Positions 28,824-37,512 of a stretch of 64,000 nt of DNA are shown here, in pieces. Source of the DNA: Brevibacterium zhoupengii. Its GTDB lineage: Bacteria; Actinomycetota; Actinomycetes; Actinomycetales; Brevibacteriaceae. The notes under the pieces were generated by a model. It was not told where the DNA came from. It was given only the letters and a program-made list of their open reading frames with translations, and did no database searches. Numbering within the stretch: the first letter of the stretch is position 1; every line of letters begins with the position of its first letter. The DNA lies in the NCBI RefSeq assembly GCF_021117425.1, contig NZ_CP088298.1, positions 3,410,001 to 3,474,000 on the forward strand, given 5' to 3'. The translations under genes were made by a program, and so were the position numbers.

Positions 28824-29650
28824 GACAGTCTCCTCGAGGCCATGATGGACATGAAATGCCCGATGACTGACAGGAGACATAAGGGTGCGAGAATCACAAC
28901 GAGCCAGCGCTCACCGAACAGAGGAACGGCGCCAGCCGACGTTGCAATAATGGTGACGATGCTCGCTGCCAAGGCGAGGAGCGACATCTCAACAGAGTGA
29001 TAAATGCGATGGAATGGCACAAATCGAGCTGCTCGTTTGAGTTTCGCTACAAATCCCGGGTTCAGTGCAGTTGCCGCTTGAGAGTCGGCGAGTTTGTCCA
29101 GACCGTTGAACGCTCGGGAAACGTGAACCATATCGTTGAGAGCCTTGTTGAGCAGAACAAGACCAGCCAGGACCGTGCCGGCCAGCAAGTACGGATATGT
29201 TCCTCCAGGGTTCTCACTCAACCCCTTCCACTCCCCCATAGCCCTGATACCCAGTGCTACAGCGACGAGGCCCTCCGTGGTGTAGTGACCGACCTTATCA
29301 AGAAAGACTCCTTTGGCTCCGCTGGTCCCGCGCCACCTGGCCACTTCTCCATCGCAGCAGTCGATGTACATCTGAACCTGGGAGAAGAACACCGCCAGGA
29401 CCGCGCCCCAGATCCCAGGAATCAGCAAGCTGGCAGCAATGCACCAGCCCGCGAGGATCATCAGCCCTGTGACGCCGTTTGCACTGATTCTCGTACGCAC
29501 GAGAATCATCGTGAAATAGATCGAAATGTGTCTGAGGTAGAGTTGCGCGCTCCAGTGCTCAGCGTTCTTTCGGCTCCGAACCTCGATGGGCTGAGCCTTA
29601 GCCCGAAGCTCAGACAAAGTCGGGTGGCTCTGCGGTTCCCGTGTAGACAC
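28820..29650 (-). CDS. CDP-alcohol phosphotransferase family membrane enzyme
   Basis: Integral membrane enzyme (276 aa) that moves an alcohol phosphate from a CDP-alcohol to an acceptor. The family motif is at residues 97-122: Asp97, Asp100-Gly101, Ala104-Arg105, Gly114, Asp118, then His122 where the classic motif has the fourth Asp. Several membrane helices surround it (about 58-95, 128-190, 230-275). GTG start with GAGGAG upstream. It lies downstream of tagD and is coupled to a GT2 gene, so CDP-glycerol is a reasonable donor and a lipid or lipid-linked sugar a reasonable acceptor. It could instead make a phospholipid. Confidence 0.85.
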   Translation of the reverse strand: MSTREPQSHPTLSELRAKAQPIEVRSRKNAEHWSAQLYLRHISIYFTMILVRTRISANGVTGLMILAGWCIAASLLIPGIWGAVLAVFFSQVQMYIDCCDGEVARWRGTSGAKGVFLDKVGHYTTEGLVAVALGIRAMGEWKGLSENPGGTYPYLLAGTVLAGLVLLNKALNDMVHVSRAFNGLDKLADSQAATALNPGFVAKLKRAARFVPFHRIYHSVEMSLLALAASIVTIIATSAGAVPLFGERWLVVILAPLCLLSVIGHFMSIMASRRLS

Positions 29651-29768
29651 ACCCGCTCCTCTCTGCTTTAAGGCAAGTGTTTGGTGTTGTGTGGCATTCT
29701 ACTTTCACCACAACGGATGCCCGTGTGTACGCGCAGGGGTGAAACGAACAAGGATGTCAACCGAGCGG

Positions 29769-30158
29769 TCAGGACTTGCCGAGCTCCGTTTTGATCCGAG
29801 TGGTTGAGATTTCGGGGGTGCGTGGCAGGTATACCACTTCGCACTTGTCTTTGAGGAAGTCGAACTTCCCTTCCCAGTCATCGCCCATGACAAAGGTGTC
29901 AATGTGGTACTTCTCGACATCGGTGACTTTCTGTTCCCAGTTGTCCTCAGGAATCACGAGGTCGACGTAGCGAATCGCCTCCAACATGTGCTTACGCTCT
30001 TCGTACGAGAAGTAGGACTTTTTGTCTTTGCCTGCGTTGAATTCGTCACTGGAGAGAGCAACGACGAGGTAGTCACCCTGCTCCTTGCAGCGCTGGAGAA
30101 GGCGGATATGGCCATAGTGGAGAAGATCGAACGTGCCATAGGTGATGACTCGTCGCAT
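29769..30158 (-). CDS. tagD: Glycerol-3-phosphate cytidylyltransferase
   Basis: Makes CDP-glycerol from CTP and glycerol 3-phosphate, the donor for all glycerophosphotransferases in this locus. The 129-residue protein has the full TagD length and motifs: VITYGTFDLLHYGHIRLL with the HxGH variant HYGH, KSYFSYEERKHMLEAIRYVD, MGDDWEGKFD, and the nucleotide-binding RTPEISTTRIK near the end. The start is taken at ATG 30158 by family alignment; ATG 30170 adds four residues. It lies 118 bases upstream of the CDP-alcohol phosphotransferase gene. It is the only CDP-glycerol-forming enzyme in the window. Confidence 0.93.
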   Translation of the reverse strand: MRRVITYGTFDLLHYGHIRLLQRCKEQGDYLVVALSSDEFNAGKDKKSYFSYEERKHMLEAIRYVDLVIPEDNWEQKVTDVEKYHIDTFVMGDDWEGKFDFLKDKCEVVYLPRTPEISTTRIKTELGKS

Positions 30159-30266
30159 AGAGGTAACCATCCAAACGTATAGGGCCCAGTGGGCAGGCAG
30201 GCGGAAGCAACAGTTCAGCGGCAGTTTACCATTCTGTTACCAATCGCCACAGATTTGTTATGTGTC

Positions 30267-31535
30267 TCACGCCTCCAGCTTCAACCGGCGTTCCTCTGTC
30301 CTTCGCCCAATGACGATTTTGCTGGACTCGACGAATCGTGCGATCTGTGCTCCAGGTGAAGTGTCTCCCAGGTAGTGGTCGCTCAGCCTCGCAGCCGCAT
30401 CGTTCTGTGCTTCAGCCTGCGCGATGAGATCGACGATGTCGTCGCCACCCTCCGGCCGAAGGCACGGGCAACGGTCGAGGAGCCCGCCCGCGAGGACCTC
30501 GGCGCCCGAATTATGCGGCTCGACCATGACGAGTGGCTTCTTCGACGATAGCCAGTCATAGGCCACGGACGACACCTCAGCCACAGCGACATCGGCAATG
30601 TCGAACTGCCAGGAAACATCGGGTGTCCGATCAAGCAGCGCACGTGGGTCGGAGTCAATGATGTCCTCAATGGCCTCGAGTGCTTTGGCGAAATCATGAT
30701 TCATGCCCCCTGTACGAGGATGCGGCCTGAAGATCACTCGATAACCAGCGTCGAGCAGGCTCGTGACGACTGCCTCACCATTGTGAACAAGTGACCCGTA
30801 GGCCATCGCTTCGGAATCGCCTTCCCACGTCGGGGCGTAGAAGACCACTTGTCCGTCCGTTTCTGCTGCGGCGAACTCACGCCACACATCTGGAATCGAA
30901 CGCGGCCGGTCGAGCTGCGGTCTACCGACATCGAGCATGTTCTCGACTTCCATGCCGAACAAAGTCCGCTCAATGCGGTCCCTGGCTGCTTCTCCCGCGG
31001 TAAAGACGTAGTCGTAAGCTTTGAGCTGATTGGAGATCATCGAGATCTTCTCGCTCTCACCATGACTGAGATGCACGTGGGCCGGACCAGGATAGCGCAA
31101 CGCCTGGAAATTCGGGGTGCCCTGATTAACGTAGAAAACTGCTCTCAGAGTTGACGAAGTCATGAACTCATCGAGACCTCTGGTCAGCCGCGAGAAGCGA
31201 ACTGGGAGGTGCGTGACTTTGCTCAGATGCTTCGCGACGATGGGACTGCGGACGATGATCCCGAACGGGTGATCGCTGAGACCTAAATCCTTCAGCTCAG
31301 CCTCCAACTGTTCGAACGGCCAGATCCATTGTTCGAGCTGATAGACAGAATCCATTCCCACGCCGAAATATGCGGCTGCCACGAATTCGTCCGTCGCCTG
31401 TGGGTAGAAGTCCGCAGGGAGCCGTGACTCTTGAATCCGATCGCGGAATTTTCTTGCCCCGAGCTTGGCAGCCGACTGGGCGAAATTGACCCCTTTGATC
31501 GCTTGATGCGAGAGGTCATCCGGAAGAGTTGTCAT
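30267..31535 (-). CDS. Single-domain CDP-glycerol glycerophosphotransferase (TagB/TagF-like)
   Basis: Transferase of 422 aa, paralogue of the gene at 19568-20851. His-bearing elements are HLSHGESEKISM and VIFRPHPRTGG; FDIADVAVAEVSSVAYDWL occupies the place of the usual TDYSS motif, with Glu-Val-Ser-Ser instead of Asp-Tyr-Ser-Ser. PTWEGDSEAMAYGS matches the paralogue's PTWEGENDANNYTS. ATG 31535 is preferred; an in-frame GTG at 31550 is also open, and neither has a good Shine-Dalgarno. Likely adds glycerol phosphate to a primer or side position of the wall polymer. Confidence 0.82.
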   Translation of the reverse strand: MTTLPDDLSHQAIKGVNFAQSAAKLGARKFRDRIQESRLPADFYPQATDEFVAAAYFGVGMDSVYQLEQWIWPFEQLEAELKDLGLSDHPFGIIVRSPIVAKHLSKVTHLPVRFSRLTRGLDEFMTSSTLRAVFYVNQGTPNFQALRYPGPAHVHLSHGESEKISMISNQLKAYDYVFTAGEAARDRIERTLFGMEVENMLDVGRPQLDRPRSIPDVWREFAAAETDGQVVFYAPTWEGDSEAMAYGSLVHNGEAVVTSLLDAGYRVIFRPHPRTGGMNHDFAKALEAIEDIIDSDPRALLDRTPDVSWQFDIADVAVAEVSSVAYDWLSSKKPLVMVEPHNSGAEVLAGGLLDRCPCLRPEGGDDIVDLIAQAEAQNDAAARLSDHYLGDTSPGAQIARFVESSKIVIGRRTEERRLKLEA

Positions 31536-31715
31536 AGGACTATTGTGCACGTGCAGATTCGAGGAACCTGAATCTGTTCTCCACCTGCAGGCAACATGAC
31601 CTGGAACTCTGATCCATCACACCAGAAAGTGAGTTGAGTTGACCGTCGCCTAACCTCGGCTACCGCTGGGCCTTGGCCCCGATCGACCAATAACGGTGGT
31701 CCGGGACCAAGAGAT

Positions 31716-34388
31716 TCAGCCGAAGATCACCTTGGTGAATTCGTCCACGACTTCCTTGTTGTAGGCATCACCGTCGAAGGGTGCTGCATGAATCTTCCCA
31801 TCAAGATATGCCTGCATCCCCTCTGCCAGCGCTGCCTCATCTGCATCAACGATGAGCCCCCCGCTGCCCTCCATCGCGCTGTGCACCGATCCGAACCTCG
31901 TTGTCACGATGGGCAACCCGAGAACCCTTGCCTCGAGGATCACAATCGGCTGTCCTTCGTAATCGCTGGACATGACGAAGCAATCGCATGCGGACATTAC
32001 AGAGTAGGGATTCCTCAGTCGACCGGTGAACTCCACCGACCCCGCTATGCCCAAGGAGACTGTCAGTTGCTTGAGCTCCTTTTCCAAAGGACCTTCGCCG
32101 ATGATGATGAGCTTCGCGGCCGGCGCCTCCCGCGCAACCAGAGCAAATGCACGGATCAGCCGAGCATGATTCTTTTCAGGCGACAGCCGACCCACTGTGA
32201 CAAAGGTTGTTCCGGCTCCACTACCTACAAAACTTGACAGGCTCTGCTGGCGATTAGCCTCGGAAATGATGTCCTCGAACGAATACGCCTCCCCCAAAGC
32301 CTTGACTGCACTTCCCAGGTTCCGCAACGAATAGTCGCCAGCGGCAGGGTTCTCCAGCATAGTTCCACCGCTGCCAGACCTGATCCGTTCAACGTTGATC
32401 GTGTTGCGGGCGCTGGTGAACTTATCACTGGGTGCATACCTGCTGAGGTTCGTCCGATTGATCTCATTGAGGTCCGGTGAAACTGAGACCAAAGTGTCGA
32501 AATCACGATAGAGCTTGAAGACGCCAGTCAGGTTCTGGAAGTGAGGACGAGTCCCATTCACTTCCCTTTCAGCATCCGCCTCGAGGTCGTTATGCAGCCA
32601 GATGGCCTTCTTCGCTGCCGTTGCGTGCGCCACGATTCGAGTCCAATATGAGGAATAGCCGCTGAAATCAACTGCTGCATCAAATTCAGCGTGACCGAAG
32701 ATCCGTCGCCATTCCCAGTCCCACACAGCCGTGTCCTTATCACTGTCTGGCAGATCGTCTATCGAAGCTTCGTCCAGTTCGTGCATACTGCCCAACAGAG
32801 GCAGTTGAAGAATGCTCGGATCTCGAATCAACTGCCTGACGTGACTCGGAATCATTGCAGCATTTTCTTTTCGGTCCCTTTGATTGGAGCGATAGAAGAA
32901 CGCAGTGACGTCGTATTCGCTACTGTCAATGCTGTTCAGAAGATTCAACGCGGATGATGTGATCCCATTCGTGATCATTCCGCCAAGGTAGATGACGAGC
33001 TTCTTGCGGCCGTCGCTGAAGTCTCTTTTAACGTTGTAGCCAGACTCGTTGCCACCGAAGACGATATCGAGAACTCGTTTTCCAGCTTCCCCGTCGTCAC
33101 GAGGCGTCAGCTCCGCTGAGAGTTTCGCATACCGGTCGCGCTCGTCTGGGAATGCGGAATCGAAACTGCTCTGGTCGCGCATCTTCACGACATTCGCATT
33201 GAGTTCTTCCACTGACCGGGAGACAGGGCCAGGAAGCTCTGTGGTCTCGAGATAAACTCCACGGTCGCTGGCGTAACTATCCGAATCCGGAATGTGGAAT
33301 GCGACTGGGCGTCCGGTAGCCAGATAGTCAACAAAAATGCTCGAATAGTCCGTGATCAACAGATCTGTGATAGCAAGCGCTTCGTTTGCCGGCACGTCGT
33401 TGTGGATCAGAAAATCTGAAAATTCAGGATCTTCCACCAACTGATCGAAGATCACTTGGTGCGCCTTGAGGAGTATGACCCAGTCGTGGAGTTCAGGGTT
33501 CGCACGCAGTGCTGCCAGCGTGGCCTTCAATCGACTGGCGTCAGCACTCGGCCGGTAAAAGGATTCCCCTCGCCAAGTGGGGGCATAGAGCAGAACTTTC
33601 TTTCCCTCTGTCTCGACCCCTCGGTCCCTCAACGACTGTCTGGCGACAGCCCCGGCATCTGGTCGGAACATGCAATCAGATCTCGGATACCCCTCTTCGA
33701 GGATTGCACCCGTGTACACGTTATTCAGCTTGTATGCGTTCAGATACATCTGATTGGTCATGAAGGCGTTCTGGGACAATAGATAGTCGGCCGACATGAA
33801 ATTCCGAAGCACGTTCCGCGCCCCGTCAGCGCCGCCTTCGATGTCATAACCCATCTTCTTCAGCGGAGTGCCATGCCACATATTCACATAGGTCTGATCA
33901 GGTCGCTTGACGAACTCAGCCGGGAACGTTGCGTTGTTGACCAGGTACTCGCTGCTCTCGAGCTTCTCAAAGTAGGACGCTGACTTGTATCTGACGAAGC
34001 TCACACGCGAATGGCCTGCGAACTTAGTACGGAACTGCGTTGACCATGCTTTGTCGGACAACACCCATGTGTGGTGAAAATTGACGAAACGCGGATCCTC
34101 AAGCATCTGCCGGAACAGTGCTTCCGGGTTGCATAGAGCTCCATTGCCCGAGAACGATTCCCAGATGACGGTGTCTCGCTTCAGCGGTCCGGTCAGAGCC
34201 TTTGAAAATGCCCTGGACCGAACAGCGCTCGACACTGACTGTCTATTCTGGCGCAGCTGACGCGACCACTGCACCCGTTCTTTACGCAAATAGGCAGACA
34301 TCGCAGACGGAAAGACGTTCAGAAGTACACGCTTGGTCCGGGGTCCTATGTGCAACTTGCTCCACTCGCTAAATGTGACCACAGTCAT
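31716..34388 (-). CDS. Fusion of CDP-glycerol glycerophosphotransferase and GT4 glycosyltransferase
   Basis: Bifunctional enzyme (890 aa). Residues ~70-440 are a glycerophosphotransferase domain with VNMWHGTPLKKMGYD, VLLYAPTWRGES, ILLKAHQVIFDQ and LLITDYSSIFVDYLATGRP. Residues ~465-890 are a GT4 enzyme: LGGMITNGITSSALNLL, WLHNDLEADAERE, FVTVGRLSPEKNHARLIRAF, LIIIGEGPLEKELKQL, SSDYEGQPIVILEARVLGLPIV. One protein could thus add a glycerol phosphate and a sugar, giving a glycosylated repeat. It is divergent from the gene at 34575, which carries the same first half. ATG 34388 has only a weak upstream AGG. Confidence 0.88.
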   Translation of the reverse strand: MTVVTFSEWSKLHIGPRTKRVLLNVFPSAMSAYLRKERVQWSRQLRQNRQSVSSAVRSRAFSKALTGPLKRDTVIWESFSGNGALCNPEALFRQMLEDPRFVNFHHTWVLSDKAWSTQFRTKFAGHSRVSFVRYKSASYFEKLESSEYLVNNATFPAEFVKRPDQTYVNMWHGTPLKKMGYDIEGGADGARNVLRNFMSADYLLSQNAFMTNQMYLNAYKLNNVYTGAILEEGYPRSDCMFRPDAGAVARQSLRDRGVETEGKKVLLYAPTWRGESFYRPSADASRLKATLAALRANPELHDWVILLKAHQVIFDQLVEDPEFSDFLIHNDVPANEALAITDLLITDYSSIFVDYLATGRPVAFHIPDSDSYASDRGVYLETTELPGPVSRSVEELNANVVKMRDQSSFDSAFPDERDRYAKLSAELTPRDDGEAGKRVLDIVFGGNESGYNVKRDFSDGRKKLVIYLGGMITNGITSSALNLLNSIDSSEYDVTAFFYRSNQRDRKENAAMIPSHVRQLIRDPSILQLPLLGSMHELDEASIDDLPDSDKDTAVWDWEWRRIFGHAEFDAAVDFSGYSSYWTRIVAHATAAKKAIWLHNDLEADAEREVNGTRPHFQNLTGVFKLYRDFDTLVSVSPDLNEINRTNLSRYAPSDKFTSARNTINVERIRSGSGGTMLENPAAGDYSLRNLGSAVKALGEAYSFEDIISEANRQQSLSSFVGSGAGTTFVTVGRLSPEKNHARLIRAFALVAREAPAAKLIIIGEGPLEKELKQLTVSLGIAGSVEFTGRLRNPYSVMSACDCFVMSSDYEGQPIVILEARVLGLPIVTTRFGSVHSAMEGSGGLIVDADEAALAEGMQAYLDGKIHAAPFDGDAYNKEVVDEFTKVIFG

Positions 34389-34574
34389 GGCCTGGGGATT
34401 GAGTACCGAAATTTCGGCTGTCAGAAGACGGCAATTAGTCTATCGCCACAGCAAATGTACACTTACCAGACACTCCATGGACAGCTCACGTTTACCAACT
34501 ATTTACGTGTGCATCTCTACCAGGGAATGGATCCTCATGTCTGTACCCGCCAGCGTTGACCAAGGGAATCACAC
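34389..34574. other. Divergent promoter region between two glycerophosphotransferase genes
   Basis: 186 bases, AT-richer than the surroundings, separating divergent genes for the GPT-GT4 fusion and its truncated relative. It must hold both promoters, but no convincing -35/-10 pair was singled out. Confidence 0.4.
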
Positions 34575-36308
34575 GTGTCAGTACAAGAAAAAGCCGCACC
34601 AAAGAGTCTACTGAAGCACCGCAAAATGGCGGACCGAGAGTTCTGGAAAGACAAGATTCGGGACCCAGAAGACCTGAAGACTCGTCAGGCGGAGTACGTC
34701 GTCTCGGTGCCGACCAATTCACAGGTCGTCTTCTACGAGAGCATGTCCGGCGCAAGGATGATGGACTCCCCGTACGCACTCTTTCTCCACCTCTACCGCG
34801 ATCCTGAGTTCAGCAAGCTCCATCACGTGTGGTCGGTGAGGTCTGAGGATCTGATACCCGATGAGCTCCGGGACGATCCCCGCGTCACGTTCGTCACCCG
34901 GGGCACCGATGCCCACCTCTACTTCCTGTCTCTTGCCGGCTACATCATCGGCAACTCGCTCTTGCCCGAATACTTCGTTCGCAAACCGGACCAGAAGTAT
35001 CTCAACACGTGGCATGGCATCGCCTACAAGACCCTGGGGCGTACAGATGCTTCGCCCTTGGGCGCAGCTGGAAGCGTCTACAATCTTCTGCAGGCGACCC
35101 ACGTTCTGACTCCGTGCCCTTATATGACCGAGACGGAGCTGACTCGGTTCTCGCTTCGAGGGGTCTTTTCGGGTTCCATGGCAGAAATCGGCTACCCACG
35201 TCAAGATCTGACGTTGAATATGTCGGAGTCTAGCGCTCTGCGTCTTCGCGAGAGCCTAGATTTGGATTCTACAAAGAAGACGGTTCTCTACGCACCGACA
35301 TGGCGCGGGAACAAAGGATCTGCACGATTCGATGGCGATCAGCTGCAAAGAGATATAGAAGCCCTCGCGAAACTCGACGCGAACGTCATCTTCCAGGCTC
35401 ACCACATCATGCTTCGCCATATCAAGAATGTGGACTATGGCAACATCATTGTGCCACCGGCCAATACAACTGCGAACGAACTACTTGCAGTTGCCGATCT
35501 GTTGATCTCTGACTATTCGAGTATCTTCTTCGACTTCTTGGCGACGGGTAAACCCATCGTCCACTACCTCTACGATTACGCAGAATATGCCGACGACCGA
35601 GGCCTCCTACTCGACCAAAGTGATCTGCCCGGCCCGATAGTCTCAACCGCTGACGAACTTATATCAACGGTCACCAGTCTGATCTCGGAATCGTACCGAC
35701 CAACGACTCGTTATCAGCACGCCCGAGAGAGGTTCTGTCCTCACGACGATGGACACGCCAGCCTTCGCACCATTCGCTGGTTCATGCTTGGCGACAATAA
35801 TGGCATCCAGCAGGTTGAAGCACGCCCCCGACCGACAACCATCTTCTGGGGAGGGCGACTCGACAAAAGCAGAAAAACTGAGGCTTTCCTGGACTCTCTG
35901 GATACTGCCGCAAAGTCAGGCGACAGTGACGTCACACTCCTTGTGGCACATTCGGTGAAGTCGAACTCCGTCGCAATGGAGCGAATCAGACAGTTGGATC
36001 CGTCTGTCTCGATCGTGGCACGCAATGATTTCGAAATGATTATGACGACAGACGAGAAGCAAGCTCGCACTGGCACAGACATCTCCCCGGCACCCAAGGA
36101 GACTACGGAGAGAAATTCCGTATGGAACCGTCTGAAGGGTGCGTTCGCCCGGAAAGCTCCTGTGGCTTCGGCGGAAGATGATCCTCTTGTGACGATGTAC
36201 CAGCGCGAATATCGGCGGGTATTCGGTGATGCGCAATTCGATGAATTGGTCGAGTTCGAGGGCCTGTCCGACTTCTGGAGAAAGCTGGCTCAGCATGCGC
36301 TCAAATAG
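34575..36308 (+). CDS. CDP-glycerol glycerophosphotransferase with a cut-short GT4 half
   Basis: Transferase of 577 aa. Residues ~40-405 form a full glycerophosphotransferase domain: LNTWHGIAYKTLGR, VLYAPTWRGNKGS, VIFQAHHIMLRH, LLISDYSSIFFDFLATGKP. After a linker, residues ~420-577 look like the start of a GT4 module (WGGRLDKSRKTEAFLDSL). The end, YRRVFGDAQFDELVEFEGLSDFW, parallels WRRIFGHAEFDAAVDFSGYSSYW in the middle of the 890-residue fusion. The protein stops there, so the catalytic C-lobe of GT4 is absent. GTG 34575 follows AAGGGA. Probably only the glycerophosphotransferase half is active. Confidence 0.83.
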   Translation: MSVQEKAAPKSLLKHRKMADREFWKDKIRDPEDLKTRQAEYVVSVPTNSQVVFYESMSGARMMDSPYALFLHLYRDPEFSKLHHVWSVRSEDLIPDELRDDPRVTFVTRGTDAHLYFLSLAGYIIGNSLLPEYFVRKPDQKYLNTWHGIAYKTLGRTDASPLGAAGSVYNLLQATHVLTPCPYMTETELTRFSLRGVFSGSMAEIGYPRQDLTLNMSESSALRLRESLDLDSTKKTVLYAPTWRGNKGSARFDGDQLQRDIEALAKLDANVIFQAHHIMLRHIKNVDYGNIIVPPANTTANELLAVADLLISDYSSIFFDFLATGKPIVHYLYDYAEYADDRGLLLDQSDLPGPIVSTADELISTVTSLISESYRPTTRYQHARERFCPHDDGHASLRTIRWFMLGDNNGIQQVEARPRPTTIFWGGRLDKSRKTEAFLDSLDTAAKSGDSDVTLLVAHSVKSNSVAMERIRQLDPSVSIVARNDFEMIMTTDEKQARTGTDISPAPKETTERNSVWNRLKGAFARKAPVASAEDDPLVTMYQREYRRVFGDAQFDELVEFEGLSDFWRKLAQHALK

Positions 36309-36344
36309 GACAAACTCCAAATTCGAGTCTGGTACCGTTCTGCT

Positions 36345-37379
36345 GTGATCCAGAACATTCTGTGGCTGACTCTTGAGACGAGTCCTGACGACATCCCTGC
36401 GATGATCGCTGAAAACGACGGCTTGCCGCGATATTTTCGCATCGACACTTCGCTCGCGGCCAAGCCCGACCATGACCTCATGAAGCTGGCGCTGAAGAAC
36501 AGTGATGCCAAGGACCTATTGGTTCGGCTCACCAATCTGGGCTTCTCTCTGTATTACAACACTACGGATGAGAGCAGATTCATCCGGCATGACCGCATTG
36601 TGCACCACTGGCCGGCAGTCAAGGATGGAACATTCCAGGTCTCGGACAAAGGGATCGTACACCAGTTCGAGCGCCCGGAGTCAGGAACAATTTCACGACT
36701 CGTAGTCATCTTCTCTCCGATCAATTCCAAACCTCGCCTGATCCGCTATTTCCGTCCGTCTTTCGCCACGTTGATGAAGTATGTTCCCCGCGATACAGCA
36801 ATCCTTCGAATCGCTGATGTGGGAGGTGTCAAAGGGGCCTTCTACTTGGACACCAGCTTCATGCCTGACAACAGCTCCAAAATCCAACATCTGATACAAA
36901 GTACGATCGCTGAACATGGCATCGATGCGCACGATGTTGTCCTCTTCGGCGCTTCCAAAGGTGGCACGGGGTCTCTGTACCACGGACTGACGGGCGGTTG
37001 GAAGTTCGTTTCTGTCGATCCGATCGTCACTGACAGTTGGTACGAGCAGTACGAAAACGACTATCACTTCACTGCGCAGGGGGTCTTCCCTCGGTCGAAA
37101 CAAGAGATTTTCACTGAACTCGTCAGACGAATCTCAACTGCGCGGCGAGGCGAGCCGTTGAACTCGGTGATTGTGACGTCATCGAGGTCTCCTCAGTACC
37201 CGTATACTTCGGAGATCATTCATCCACTTCGCGATAGTCTGAGCGTGCTCGACAGCGGCAATCCGAATATTCTCAAACACCCGGATGTTGCGCCCAAGAC
37301 CATCTATGCGCAGGTGATGGCGATCAATACGCTCCTGCTCGGGTTCAGCCTCCCCCTTGGTGAATCGGTAGTCCCCTGA
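36345..37379 (+). CDS. Putative alpha/beta-hydrolase-fold capsule-type protein (XcbB/CpsF-like)
   Basis: 344-residue protein with a nucleophile elbow FGASKGG (Gly202, Ser204, Gly206) after the strand VVLFGA, and a later VDP that may carry the acid. It resembles XcbB/CpsF and Asp2-type proteins found with capsule and glycan export loci; this is from recollection of motif style, not a search. No signal peptide or membrane helices, so it acts in the cytoplasm. It starts 36 bases after the truncated glycerophosphotransferase gene and is probably co-transcribed. Possible roles: esterase, acyltransferase or transfer of a polymer intermediate. The GTG start lacks a clear Shine-Dalgarno. Confidence 0.6.
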   Translation: MIQNILWLTLETSPDDIPAMIAENDGLPRYFRIDTSLAAKPDHDLMKLALKNSDAKDLLVRLTNLGFSLYYNTTDESRFIRHDRIVHHWPAVKDGTFQVSDKGIVHQFERPESGTISRLVVIFSPINSKPRLIRYFRPSFATLMKYVPRDTAILRIADVGGVKGAFYLDTSFMPDNSSKIQHLIQSTIAEHGIDAHDVVLFGASKGGTGSLYHGLTGGWKFVSVDPIVTDSWYEQYENDYHFTAQGVFPRSKQEIFTELVRRISTARRGEPLNSVIVTSSRSPQYPYTSEIIHPLRDSLSVLDSGNPNILKHPDVAPKTIYAQVMAINTLLLGFSLPLGESVVP

Positions 37380-37512
37380 GGGTCATGACCACAGGATACG
37401 GCATGCCTGTTCAATCAATTTTGCACGAGTGAGCGACACCGCACATTCTGCACAATCGACTCCGGTACTCCCCTCGGCTACGTTTGAGTCTTAGTCGACC
37501 GAAAGATTCACC

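Noticed and set aside
31660..31710. Short palindrome TGGTCC-G-GGACCA after the glycerophosphotransferase-GT4 gene
   Set aside because: A one-base loop cannot fold as drawn and no stronger stem surrounds it, so it is not called a terminator.
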